Assembly (NCBI GenBank): GCA_964569865.1
Contig: CAZMVQ010000010.1
Coordinates: 1 to 42,960 of the forward strand
DNA length: 42,960 nucleotides
Source: DROE01 sp964569865
GTDB lineage: Bacteria > Pseudomonadota > Alphaproteobacteria > Rhizobiales > Devosiaceae
Direction: 5' to 3'
A program made the position numbers and the translations under genes. Positions 16,177 to 24,377 of this stretch are shown piece by piece (position 1 is the first letter of the stretch; each line of letters opens with the position of its first letter). The notes below the pieces were generated by a model, which had not been told where the DNA came from, ran no database searches, and saw nothing but the letters and a program-made list of their open reading frames with translations.

Positions 16177-17070
16177 ATGGCAACACCTCTCGATCTTGAT
16201 CAAATTCAAAGTTTTTGCGTAATTGCTGATTGCGCAAGTTTCACTAAAGCCGCCCGCCGGGTTAACAAAACCCAGTCAGCGGTTTCCATGCAGATAAAAC
16301 GCCTTGAGGAACGTTTGGGACAAATATTGTTTTCTCGTGAAGGGCGCACCGTCACATTAACCGCCCATGGTCAGGAACTATATGTGCTGGCTCGCAAAAT
16401 GCTGCGAACAAATGCTCAGATTGTTGATCTGTTTAATGGAGCGGATTTGACCGGACGCATCAGATTTGGTGTGCCGGATGATTATGCGGTTCGTTTGCTA
16501 CCGGTGATCCTTTCGCAATTTCAAAAAACCCACCCAAAAATTGCAGTTGATGTAAAATGCATGGCCTCAGAGGAATTGCTGTCTGGAATGCATTCTGGAG
16601 ATTTTGACCTTGTGGTTTTTACTCAAGGCACCCAGCACGAGTTTGGTGAAGTTTTCAGGACCGAAAAAATTCACTGGGTTGGACTAAAAAACGGCTCTGC
16701 TGCAAATCGTGATCCGGTGCCCATGGCTATGAGCGATATTTGTTGCCGCTGGAGGTCCGAGGCCATTGAAGGACTGAACAGGAGCAACAAGAATTTTCGT
16801 ATCGCCTATACTTCAGCAAATGCAACTGCAATTATCAGTGCTGTGCTTTCAGATCTGGCAGTAGGAGTATTGCCCCAAAGCGCCATGCAGCCGGGCTTGG
16901 AAATCCTTGGAGAAAAAGAGGGTTTTCCGCGTATGCAGGATGCTCAGATCGCGGTTATGCGGGCCAGCCATGCCTATGGGGGGATTTATGATGCCTTACG
17001 CGAGCATATTGTTGAAAGTCTGGGAAATATCGATAGGCCGGAGCCACTAAACCAACAGGCTGCGGAATAA
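16177..17070 (+). CDS. LysR family transcriptional regulator (LsrB/VtlR-like)
   Basis: The N-terminal winged helix-turn-helix is unmistakable (LDLDQIQSFCVIADCASFTKAARRVNKTQSAVSMQIKRLEERLG), followed by a linker helix and a periplasmic-binding-protein-like effector domain. The N-terminal sequence and size resemble the LsrB/VtlR regulators of Rhizobiales, which control oxidative and envelope stress genes, small RNAs and DUF1127 genes; that subfamily assignment rests on pattern memory and is moderate. I chose ATG 16177 (MATPLDLDQ) over ATG 16144, because the longer form puts eleven atypical residues first and would place the operator almost on the start codon. Neither ATG has a strong ribosome binding site. 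It is divergent from the DUF1127 gene. Confidence 0.9.
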   Translation: MATPLDLDQIQSFCVIADCASFTKAARRVNKTQSAVSMQIKRLEERLGQILFSREGRTVTLTAHGQELYVLARKMLRTNAQIVDLFNGADLTGRIRFGVPDDYAVRLLPVILSQFQKTHPKIAVDVKCMASEELLSGMHSGDFDLVVFTQGTQHEFGEVFRTEKIHWVGLKNGSAANRDPVPMAMSDICCRWRSEAIEGLNRSNKNFRIAYTSANATAIISAVLSDLAVGVLPQSAMQPGLEILGEKEGFPRMQDAQIAVMRASHAYGGIYDALREHIVESLGNIDRPEPLNQQAAE

Positions 17071-17169
17071 AAAATAAAAAACGCCATTGCCGATATGCAG
17101 CAGTGCTTGAATTGGATCCAAATGATCCTGATGCCCCAGATCAGATTATCTATTTGCAAGGTTTACAGT

Positions 17170-17195
17170 AAAAAACCCGCTCTCTTTTCAAGAGC
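17170..17195 (-). terminator. Intrinsic terminator of gshA
   Basis: On the minus strand GCTCT (17195-17191) pairs with AGAGC (17183-17179) across the gshA stop codon. It is followed by GGG and a run of T (17175-17170). The stem is short but the T-run is clear and is correctly placed for gshA. Confidence 0.5.
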
Positions 17196-18576
17196 TGATC
17201 CTTTGATCTTCAAACAATCGGCAAAGGTTGCCGTTCCATTCGCCTTCATATAATTTAAGCAGGCGATCGGAAGAGGTGGAATTATTAGCAACAATTTTGT
17301 GCAATGGGGCCAAAAATCCACTTTCGTCTAGCTGTTCCCAATTTAATTGCGCACGTGCCTTTAGCCCGGCATCGCTGATTTTTAGCACCGTTTTGGCCAC
17401 ATCATTTACCGTTTTGTTGCGGAATTTGGTATGAATTGCAGTTTTTGGCACTTCGTCACGAAGATATTGGCGCTCTTCTTCGCTCCAGTCTTTTACCAGG
17501 TCCCAAGCCGCATCCAAAGAATTCTGATCATATAACAAGCCAACCCACAGAGCTGGCAATGCACAAATATCGGCCCATGAACCACAATCGGCACCGCGCA
17601 TTTCCAAAAACTGCTTTAGGCGAACTTCAGGAAAAATTGTTGAAATATGGTCTTCCCAATCTGCAATCAGGGGCTTTTCTCCCGGTAATTGCGGCAGGTT
17701 TCCTTTTAAAAACTCCCTAAAACTTTCACCGGCGCAATTGATATATTTACCATCACGAAGCACAAAATACATGGGGACATCCAAAGCATAATCCACGTAA
17801 CGCTCAAACCCCATACCATCCTCAAACGCAAAGGGCAGCATGCCCGTGCGATCATTATCGGTGTGCTGCCAGATATAGGAACGAAATGAAGAAAATCCGT
17901 TTGGTTTGCCTTCTAGAAATGGAGAGTTGGCAAACATGGCCGTAGCAATAGGTTGCAAAGCCAAAGACACCCGAAGTTTTTTGACCATATCCGCTTCGCT
18001 CTCAAAATCCAGATTTACCTGAACCGTGCACGAGCGAAACATCATTGAGGTGCCAAGCGTTCCAACTTTTTCCATATAGGGGGCCATTATACCATAGCGG
18101 GCTTTAGGCATCGGGCTTATTTCATCCAACTTCCATGTGGGAATTACCCCCATTCCCAAAAAACCAATACCCATTGGCTCGGCAATTTCATTTAGAAGTC
18201 GAAGATGATCAGCGCTCTCGGCGCAGGTCTGATGAACCGTTTCCAGAGGCGCACCGGATAATTCAAACTGCCCGCCCGGTTCAAGAGAAATAGCACCGCC
18301 TTTATCGGGGTCGATCAACCCAATCAGGTTGCCATCATCCATCAATGGCAGCAAACCAAAACGTTGTTGCGTTGCCTCCAGCAATGCTTTGATGCCATTT
18401 TTGCCCCCGTAGGGAACCTGTGAATTATCGGAAAGAAAATAGACGAATTTTTCGTGCTCTGTACCAATGCGCCATTGGGAGCGAGGCTTGTTGCCCCTTG
18501 ATAAAGTTTCGATCAGGTCCGATTTGCCCTCGATAGGAGCGGAGGAATTTTGTGCCACGGCCAATGTTTCTTTCAA
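17188..18576 (-). CDS. gshA: Glutamate-cysteine ligase
   Basis: GshA joins glutamate and cysteine with ATP, the first step of glutathione synthesis. At 462 residues it matches the alphaproteobacterial/plant-type enzyme (GCS2 group) rather than the E. coli form. Supporting segments are WRIGTEHEKFVYF, GGAISLEPGGQFELSGAPLETVHQTC, MMFRSCTVQVNLDFESE, and the C-terminal LEMRGADCGSWADICALPALWVGLLYD. The first codon used is TTG (MKETLAV) without a visible ribosome binding site; nearby TTG or GTG codons a few residues downstream are alternatives, so the exact start is uncertain. Cytoplasmic and monocistronic by its surroundings, it ends at an intrinsic terminator. Confidence 0.95.
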   Translation of the reverse strand: MKETLAVAQNSSAPIEGKSDLIETLSRGNKPRSQWRIGTEHEKFVYFLSDNSQVPYGGKNGIKALLEATQQRFGLLPLMDDGNLIGLIDPDKGGAISLEPGGQFELSGAPLETVHQTCAESADHLRLLNEIAEPMGIGFLGMGVIPTWKLDEISPMPKARYGIMAPYMEKVGTLGTSMMFRSCTVQVNLDFESEADMVKKLRVSLALQPIATAMFANSPFLEGKPNGFSSFRSYIWQHTDNDRTGMLPFAFEDGMGFERYVDYALDVPMYFVLRDGKYINCAGESFREFLKGNLPQLPGEKPLIADWEDHISTIFPEVRLKQFLEMRGADCGSWADICALPALWVGLLYDQNSLDAAWDLVKDWSEEERQYLRDEVPKTAIHTKFRNKTVNDVAKTVLKISDAGLKARAQLNWEQLDESGFLAPLHKIVANNSTSSDRLLKLYEGEWNGNLCRLFEDQRISS

Positions 18577-18714
18577 TATATATGCAACAGATTACGAGTT
18601 GTATTTTTGCTATAATAGTCCCAGCGCCAAGCTCAATTAAAAACGCTGCGATTTTTTTTGCGAGCATAATCAGGTTTGCTGACATTGCAATCTTTATCGT
18701 AATATAACGATGGA

Positions 18715-19491
18715 TTAACGATCACCAATTGTTGATTGAATTAATGCAAGGGCAGCAACGGCAGCGGTATCAGCGCGCAAAATCCGCGGGCCAAGAGAAA
18801 TTGGCAGCACAAAATCCAAGGAACCTAATAATTCACGCTCTTCTTTTGAAAAACCACCCTCGGGTCCAATCAGCAACCCTAATTTTTTTGCATCAAGTTT
18901 TTGCATCTGTACAAGTGGAGACCTATTTTGAGCCGCTTCATCGGCAAATATAAGAATCCTGTCCCCATGAAGGTTTTCCCAATTCGCAAACAGATCTTCA
19001 AAGGAGGTTTCCTCTAAGATTTGGGGAACATTCAAAATCTCGCATTGCTCTGCAGCCTCAATGACATTGGAGCGCATTCGCGAATAATTCAGTCGGGATT
19101 TTTGGGTAAAACTGGTTATTATCGGCTGCATGATCGATGCACCCATTTCAGTGGCTTTTTGCACCATATAGTCAAGCCGTGCAGATTTTAAGGGCGCAAA
19201 TCCATACCAAAGGTCAAAAATTTGTGGCTGTTCGCGAATACAGCACACACATTGTAAACGGGTCAATTTACGATCCGCCATATCAATTTGTGCCAGCCAT
19301 GCCCCATCGCGACCATTAAATAAAATCACCTGATCGCCAATTTTTTTTCTAAGAATTTTTACCAGATAGGATGATTGAGCTTTATCCAGCTCCACCATTA
19401 AGCCTTCAGAAAGGGAAAAATCCACAAGCAGGCGTTGCAGGCGTTTATTGACACGCAAATCGTTTTGAATTTGTGAAGTCGGGATTGACAT
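18715..19491 (-). CDS. rsmE: 16S rRNA (uracil-1498-N3)-methyltransferase
   Basis: RsmE methylates N3 of U1498 in 16S rRNA using S-adenosylmethionine. The protein has the expected N-terminal PUA-like part (LQRLLVDFSLSEG to ILFNGRDGAW) and a C-terminal SPOUT knot domain. Family motifs are YGFAPLKSARLDYMVQKATEMGAS, the AAEQCEILNVPQI segment and LLIGPEGGFSKEE, then LGPRILRADTAAVAAL. I use ATG 19491 (258 residues) because it fits the usual family length; an ATG at 19545 would add eighteen residues, and neither has a strong ribosome binding site. The gene is divergent from ubiA. In many Rhizobiales it lies next to gshA and ubiA, as here. Confidence 0.95.
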   Translation of the reverse strand: MSIPTSQIQNDLRVNKRLQRLLVDFSLSEGLMVELDKAQSSYLVKILRKKIGDQVILFNGRDGAWLAQIDMADRKLTRLQCVCCIREQPQIFDLWYGFAPLKSARLDYMVQKATEMGASIMQPIITSFTQKSRLNYSRMRSNVIEAAEQCEILNVPQILEETSFEDLFANWENLHGDRILIFADEAAQNRSPLVQMQKLDAKKLGLLIGPEGGFSKEERELLGSLDFVLPISLGPRILRADTAAVAALALIQSTIGDR

Positions 19492-19594
19492 GCAAACAGG
19501 TTTCCAATTGTCGATATTTTGCTTTATGAATCGGGTTGATATCATTTGATCTTTGAGACTAAACGATGATCGAAATAAAAGGAAAGCAAAACAG

Positions 19595-20545
19595 GTGAGC
19601 CAAAAATCACAGCATCAAGACAATGATAAATCGGGTCGGGTTTCAGACGCGCAAAAATTCAACTGGGTTGATAATCTGGCTCCTGTTGTAACTCGCCCAT
19701 ATTTAAGGCTGGCCCGGCTTGATCGGCCCATTGGTTTTTGGCTGTTATTCTGGCCCTGCGCCATGTCTGTTGCCCTATCAGCTGTTGCCCGTCCGCCGAC
19801 CGGATTTGATTATTATGCGGTGCTGTTATTCTTTATCGGGGCAGTTACCATGCGCGGAGCTGGATGCACATTTAATGATATTGTTGATTATAGAATCGAC
19901 CAGAAAGTCGAGAGAACCCGCTCCCGCCCTTTACCCAGCGGTCAGGTTTCAAGAACTCAAGCGATAATATTTTTGGTTTTGCAAAGCCTGATCGGGCTTT
20001 GGGTTTTGCTGCAATTTAACACCTATACCATTTGGCTGGGCATCGCCTCTTTGGCATTGGTTGCCATTTATCCGTTTATGAAACGCGTTACGTGGTGGCC
20101 GCAATTGTTTTTGGGACTGGCATTTTCGTGGGGTGCACTGATGGGCTGGTCGTCCCAGTTCGGGCAATTGTTTTTGCCCCCCCTGTTACTATACGCTGGG
20201 GCAATTGCATGGACAATCGGATATGACACAATTTATGCACTTCAGGACATTGAAGATGATGCGATAATCGGAGTTAAATCCACCGCCCGCCTATTCAATA
20301 AACATGCCCGATTAATGATTGCGCTGTTTTATATGGCGGCCATTGTCCTGTGGATGTGGGCTGGAATGGCTGCCGGGGCTGGAATAATATTTCAGGGCGC
20401 AATGATTTTACCCGCCCTTATTCTGGGCTGGCAGATATTGACGCTAAAGATAGATGATGCCGCCAATTGTCTGGTGCGCTTCAAGGCCAACCATTTTACC
20501 GGACTGGCCTTAACGCTGGCATTATGGCTTGAGTACAGCTTTTAG
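19595..20545 (+). CDS. ubiA: 4-hydroxybenzoate polyprenyltransferase
   Basis: UbiA prenylates 4-hydroxybenzoate in ubiquinone synthesis at the inner membrane. The two aspartate-rich motifs are present: NDIVDYRIDQKVERTRSRPLPSG and YALQDIEDDAIIGVKSTA, with RLDRPIGFWLLFWPC near the start and about eight hydrophobic helices. A longer frame begins at a TTG at 19553, but GTG 19595 (reading VSQKSQHQD, 316 residues) has an AAGGA-like site upstream and is nearer normal length. Both leave an unusually polar N-terminal stretch before the first helix. It ends two bases before the convergent DUF6101 gene, with no terminator between them. Confidence 0.95.
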   Translation: MSQKSQHQDNDKSGRVSDAQKFNWVDNLAPVVTRPYLRLARLDRPIGFWLLFWPCAMSVALSAVARPPTGFDYYAVLLFFIGAVTMRGAGCTFNDIVDYRIDQKVERTRSRPLPSGQVSRTQAIIFLVLQSLIGLWVLLQFNTYTIWLGIASLALVAIYPFMKRVTWWPQLFLGLAFSWGALMGWSSQFGQLFLPPLLLYAGAIAWTIGYDTIYALQDIEDDAIIGVKSTARLFNKHARLMIALFYMAAIVLWMWAGMAAGAGIIFQGAMILPALILGWQILTLKIDDAANCLVRFKANHFTGLALTLALWLEYSF

Positions 20546-20547
20546 AG

Positions 20548-21057
20548 CTATTTACGCAAATTCAAAAAGCGCGGACGGCGGCCAGCCTCAGAAGCTGTTT
20601 TGCGGCGTTGGCTGGAATTGCCAAGCAACACACCATCAACCTGTTGGCTATAGGCCACAAGTTCACCATCGCCAGAGCGAATAAACAAAGGAAGTCGCAA
20701 CTGGCGACCCCAATTTTGCCATTCGGCAATAATTTGAGCGTTGCCGCTTTCTTCATAAACCTGATAATTGAAGTCAGCATCCTCGTGCACCAGTTCGATT
20801 GAAGATGTCAAAATTCCATCCTCATCAATTTTGGTCGCAACAGCTACACCAAAATATTCACTAACCGGGACTTTTACCTTTATAACATTGCCGTTTTCAT
20901 CAAGTTTATTGCGCAATGTAATGGTTTTTGCCGGTTGGCTTAACTGGTCTGATATTGAAAAATTGTCGTTTACCGCCGCCAAGCCAACGCTGTCAGGGTA
21001 AGATTTTTTACCGAACATAACGACGTTTGCGCCATGATCTCCATCACCAAAATTCAT
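20548..21057 (-). CDS. DUF6101-like conserved alphaproteobacterial protein
   Basis: The 169-residue protein has no signal peptide or membrane helix. The layout agrees with what I know of DUF6101 proteins, which commonly sit beside ubiA in Rhizobiales: a central strand pair around KVPVSEYFGVAVATKIDEDG, then SIELVHEDADFNYQVYEE, and a conserved-looking AEWQNWGRQLRLPLFIRSGDGE. It ends in an arginine-rich tail (SQRRKTASEAGRRPRFLNLRK) that could contact nucleic acid, though that is a guess. The ATG at 21057 has GAGG seven bases upstream; the GTG four codons earlier does not. No function is established. Confidence 0.65.
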   Translation of the reverse strand: MNFGDGDHGANVVMFGKKSYPDSVGLAAVNDNFSISDQLSQPAKTITLRNKLDENGNVIKVKVPVSEYFGVAVATKIDEDGILTSSIELVHEDADFNYQVYEESGNAQIIAEWQNWGRQLRLPLFIRSGDGELVAYSQQVDGVLLGNSSQRRKTASEAGRRPRFLNLRK

Positions 21058-21358
21058 AATATGCCTCACTGTTAACTACGAGAGCCTCGTTATTATCGGG
21101 CTCTTCTTATGACCCCAATCTAGCGGGGCGGTACTCAGATCGGTTTAAGAAACGGGGTTAAAATTTTGTTGTTTTGAAAAGGGTTAGCGGTGTATGACCG
21201 CCAGTAACAAGCAATTAACCCCGATCAAAAAGCCAGATCACTTAAAAGCCGATGGGAAAGCCCCATGCAAATGCTTGCATGAAACCATTGCCCAACGTAG
21301 GAACATGGCAGGCAAGTATAACAACCGCCGACAAATCAAATAAGCGCAGGAAACAACA
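21058..21358. other. Intergenic region upstream of the CysQ gene
   Basis: This 300-base stretch lies between the divergent DUF6101 and CysQ genes. Near its left end AGAGCC (21083-21088) and GGCTCT (21100-21105) can pair. It also holds one short open frame (21194-21343), listed separately with low confidence. I see no convincing promoter. Confidence 0.4.
21194..21343 (+). CDS. Possible 49-residue basic ORF upstream of CysQ
   Basis: An ATG-initiated frame of 49 codons encodes a lysine/asparagine/arginine-rich peptide with a CKC motif (KAPCKCLHETIAQRRN). Its TAA is in the same frame as, and 15 bases before, the AGGA-preceded ATT proposed as the CysQ start. An AAAAGGG tract precedes the ATG at a distance. 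I recognise no family, so it may be a chance frame or a leader peptide. Confidence 0.2.
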   Translation: MTASNKQLTPIKKPDHLKADGKAPCKCLHETIAQRRNMAGKYNNRRQIK

Positions 21359-21391
21359 ATTCCCAACGAGGTCCAATCCGATATTGAACTA

Positions 21392-22159
21392 TTGCGCTCA
21401 GCGGCAATTGCTGCCGGAATTATCGCCATGGGCTATTTCAGGCGGGATATTAAAACCTGGGCCAAAAAAAATTCTTCCCCCGTTACCGAAGCGGACTTTT
21501 TGGTTGATGAATTTCTTAAGCAGACCCTTTTGGCCGCGCGCCCTGATTATGGCTGGTTGAGCGAAGAAACCACTGATGATCTGGTACGCCTTAACAAACA
21601 AACCATATTTATTGTTGATCCAATCGATGGCACCAGAGGGTTTATTCGTGGCGATGACGGGTGGAGCATTTCGCTGGCAATTGTTAAAGACGGGGAAGCA
21701 ATTGCCGGAGTTATTTATGCCCCGGCCAGAGATGAGCTTTATGAAGCAATAAAGGGTGGTGGTGCGAAATTAAATTCAGCGCCATTGCAAGCACCGGGCA
21801 AAAATGATGCGCTCCCGGTTATTGCCGCCGCTGAAGCTGTATATAAAAAACTAAACACCGCTAATATGAAATTTGAACTCGGCCCTCATATGCCCTCGCT
21901 GGCCCATAGATTGGTGCAGGTCGCCACCGGAAAGCTTGATATTGCTATTGGGCGGCGCGGTGCGCAGGACTGGGATATAGCCGCGGCCAATGTCATACTT
22001 AAAGAATGTGGCATTGCTCTTGAAGATGCCTGTTTGGGGGCACCAACATTTAATCGTGAGGAAACCCGCCACGGAGCACTTGCGGCAATGATCGATAATT
22101 CGCTAAGAGCGGTTGTAAATGACGCACTCATTGATGTTTATGGGTGTGATAGAAAATAG
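21392..22159 (+). CDS. cysQ: CysQ-type inositol monophosphatase family phosphatase
   Basis: This is a magnesium-dependent phosphatase of the inositol monophosphatase superfamily, most like CysQ/HisN-type enzymes that act on 3'-phosphoadenosine 5'-phosphate or inositol and histidinol phosphates. Visible active-site elements are the glutamate pair in WLSEETTDD, DPIDGTRGFIRGDDGW (motif 1) and QDWDIAAANVILKECG (motif 2). The boundary here is the first conventional codon (TTG), which has no ribosome binding site and cuts the first family helix. An in-frame ATT at 21359 has AGGA with a seven-base spacer and would give MPNEVQSDIELLRSAA, matching the family N-terminus. I think the true start is there or that a base is wrong. 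DUF4170 follows 27 bases later. Confidence 0.85.
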   Translation: MRSAAIAAGIIAMGYFRRDIKTWAKKNSSPVTEADFLVDEFLKQTLLAARPDYGWLSEETTDDLVRLNKQTIFIVDPIDGTRGFIRGDDGWSISLAIVKDGEAIAGVIYAPARDELYEAIKGGGAKLNSAPLQAPGKNDALPVIAAAEAVYKKLNTANMKFELGPHMPSLAHRLVQVATGKLDIAIGRRGAQDWDIAAANVILKECGIALEDACLGAPTFNREETRHGALAAMIDNSLRAVVNDALIDVYGCDRK

Positions 22160-22186
22160 CGCAGACAAAAAGGCTTGATCAATAAA

Positions 22187-22435
22187 ATGAACAAAACACC
22201 AAACAAACAATTGTTGCACCTGGTCATTGGCGGAGAGCTGGAAGATCTGGAGGGGGTTGAGTTCAAGGATCTTGATAAAGTTGATATCGTTGGTGTGTTT
22301 CCAAATTATGCCGCCGCATATGATGTGTGGAAACAAAAAGCCCAGATGTCAGTTGATAATGCAAATATGCGCTATTTCATTGTGCATATGCACCGGTTGA
22401 TGGACCCTGACGAGCCAAAACAGAATGATAGCTAG
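22187..22435 (+). CDS. DUF4170 family protein
   Basis: The protein (82 residues from this ATG) matches DUF4170: LLHLVIGGELEDLEGVEFKDLDKVDIVGVFPNYAAAYDVWKQKAQMSVDNANMRYFIVHMHRLMDPD, with the closing H-x-H-R-L-x-D-P typical of the family. It is acidic and soluble with no signal peptide. A TTG four codons earlier (22175) is an alternative start; neither is well supported. Members are small alphaproteobacterial proteins, usually next to a CysQ-type phosphatase as here, and have no known function. Confidence 0.85.
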   Translation: MNKTPNKQLLHLVIGGELEDLEGVEFKDLDKVDIVGVFPNYAAAYDVWKQKAQMSVDNANMRYFIVHMHRLMDPDEPKQNDS

Positions 22436-22455
22436 AGCATTTTAGGGGTTAAGCA

Positions 22456-22671
22456 TCAACCAAGTTGCTTTTGATAGGCCTGAATAGCTGCATCAGCGTC
22501 CACATATGCTTCCTGCCGGTCGACATTCCAGTATTTCAAATCATCAATCTTGATGACCTGCTTGGTTATTGCGCAGCGCACAAATGTGCCCGGAGCAATT
22601 ACAAGATAGTCTGCGTCCAGATAACGCAATTTTGCCTCGCCGGGAGCAAAGTCAGGATCGAGAAGATTCAT
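22456..22671 (-). CDS. DUF2093 family protein
   Basis: This 71-residue protein is a clear DUF2093 member: the stretch DFAPGEAKLRYLDADYLVIAPGTFVRCAITKQ, followed by IKIDDLKYWNVDRQEAYVDADAA, is the family consensus. It is acidic and soluble, with no membrane segment. It lies downstream of xseA on the same strand, a neighbourhood seen in many Rhizobiales. Its function is unknown. Confidence 0.9.
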   Translation of the reverse strand: MNLLDPDFAPGEAKLRYLDADYLVIAPGTFVRCAITKQVIKIDDLKYWNVDRQEAYVDADAAIQAYQKQLG

Positions 22672-22727
22672 GCTTTTTCATTTTCCTTATAAGCAGTAGT
22701 TATTTTATACGATCAAAACGAGTTTTG

Positions 22728-24254
22728 TCAAAACAGGCTGGTTTGACCATCATCAGGTTTTTTGGGGGGTTTTGCAGGTTTACTAATTGTTGGTTTTTTG
22801 TCTTTTTTTTCGCCGCCTGCCGAAGTGTTACCATCATCAATAACCGCCCCCCTTTCAGAATCCGCGAAGCGCAATGTCACATTATCGCCGGAGCTAAGAT
22901 TTTTAGCCCTTTTCACCACCTGCTGGCTTTCATCCATCACCAAAACAAATCCGCGCTCCAGCACGTTGCGATAACCAAGGGAATTCAACAGTTGAGAAGA
23001 AGTTTTAAGTTCGCGGCGTTTATCGCGAATTTTCAAGGCAATTGCCGGCTCAAGCCGGTTGGAGATCGGCACCATTTGCAACCGGGAGTTTTTAGTCCTG
23101 TTGGAGAGGGCAATTGCGGAGCGCTGACCTGCCGCCAAAATTCTTTTTTTATGATCTTCCAGCATATTTTTAAGCACAAGCGCGGAGAGGCGAGGAGCAA
23201 TTTTTGCCAAACCAAGAGCTTTTGTCTGTTTGGCAGCATTAAGGGCAGCGCTTAATTTGGCAACTGCAAGATCGAGGCGCTGGCGAGCCTGAGCAACCAG
23301 ATCATCAGCTCCCGGTAATCCGGCACTTACCGCTCGCAAGCGATCTCGCAAAGACGAAATTGATCGCAGCGTTCCTGAATATTTCCTGCCATTCAGGTCA
23401 TTTATATACCCGATCAGTTCGGCACGAACCGGCACGGCAATTTCCGCCGCTGCGGTTGGAGTTGGAGCGCGTTTATCGGCTGCGAAATCGGCCAGACTCA
23501 TATCGGTTTCATGGCCTATGGCTGAAATTAGCGGAATGGAACTCTCGGAAATGGCCCGAACCACCTCTTCTTCATTAAAACTCCAAAGATCTTCGATAGA
23601 GCCACCACCGCGAGCAACAATAATCAGATCAGGACGGGCAATATTGCCATTCGGGGGCAACATATTAAACCCTTCAATGGCCGTTGCCACTTCCTTAGCG
23701 CTGGATGGGCCTTGAACACGAACCGGCCAGACAATCACATGGGTTGGAAATCTTTCTTCTAACCGGTGTAAAATGTCGCGGATTACCGCACCGCTAGGCG
23801 AAGTAACAACTCCTATTACCTTGGGTAAAAATGGCAATGATTGCTTTTTATCTTCATCAAACAGGCCTTCAGCGGTCAGTTTTTTTCGTCGTTCTTCAAG
23901 CAGCGCCATCAAAGCGCCAACACCGGCAGGTTCAACATTTTCTACAATAATCTGATATTTGGACTGGCCGGGAAAAGTTGTCAGCTTACCAGTAACAATT
24001 ACCTCAAGGCCCTGTTCTGGCTGAAAGCGCCAACGCGAAGCTACCCCTTTCCATGCCACCGCCGCCAAAACAGCCTTATCGTCTTTAAGGTCAAAGTAAA
24101 TATGGCCGGAGCCAGGGCGGGAAAGACGGCCCACCTCTCCACGCACCCGCACATGACCAAATTGCTCTTCTACAGAAGATTTAACCGCCTTTGAAATCTG
24201 GGAAACAGTAAATTCGTGGGCGTTTGAAGTTTCGGTGCTGCTGGTTTCATTCAT
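22728..24254 (-). CDS. xseA: Exodeoxyribonuclease VII large subunit
   Basis: XseA is the catalytic subunit of exonuclease VII, which degrades single-stranded DNA with the small subunit XseB (not in this window). The 508-residue protein shows an N-terminal OB-fold (EFTVSQISKAVKSSVEEQFGHVRVRGEVGRLSRPGSGHIYFDLKD), the central catalytic domain with VVTSPSGAVIRDILHRLEERFP, ARGGGSIEDLWSFNEEEVVRAI and SAIGHETDMSLADFAADKRAPTPTAAAE, then a long coiled-coil region. The C-terminus is a lysine/proline-rich low-complexity tail ending in DDGQTSLF. It is divergent from purD across 123 bases that should contain both promoters. Confidence 0.97.
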   Translation of the reverse strand: MNETSSTETSNAHEFTVSQISKAVKSSVEEQFGHVRVRGEVGRLSRPGSGHIYFDLKDDKAVLAAVAWKGVASRWRFQPEQGLEVIVTGKLTTFPGQSKYQIIVENVEPAGVGALMALLEERRKKLTAEGLFDEDKKQSLPFLPKVIGVVTSPSGAVIRDILHRLEERFPTHVIVWPVRVQGPSSAKEVATAIEGFNMLPPNGNIARPDLIIVARGGGSIEDLWSFNEEEVVRAISESSIPLISAIGHETDMSLADFAADKRAPTPTAAAEIAVPVRAELIGYINDLNGRKYSGTLRSISSLRDRLRAVSAGLPGADDLVAQARQRLDLAVAKLSAALNAAKQTKALGLAKIAPRLSALVLKNMLEDHKKRILAAGQRSAIALSNRTKNSRLQMVPISNRLEPAIALKIRDKRRELKTSSQLLNSLGYRNVLERGFVLVMDESQQVVKRAKNLSSGDNVTLRFADSERGAVIDDGNTSAGGEKKDKKPTISKPAKPPKKPDDGQTSLF

Positions 24255-24377
24255 TAGTTACAATTGCCCCCCTGCTTAGCCCATCGTCAAGGTCTTTTTC
24301 CCAACGATCCAATATGGAGTGGTGAACATATTTTACATATGATAGTTCACAATTCTATCAATCGGGGAACACGCTCC

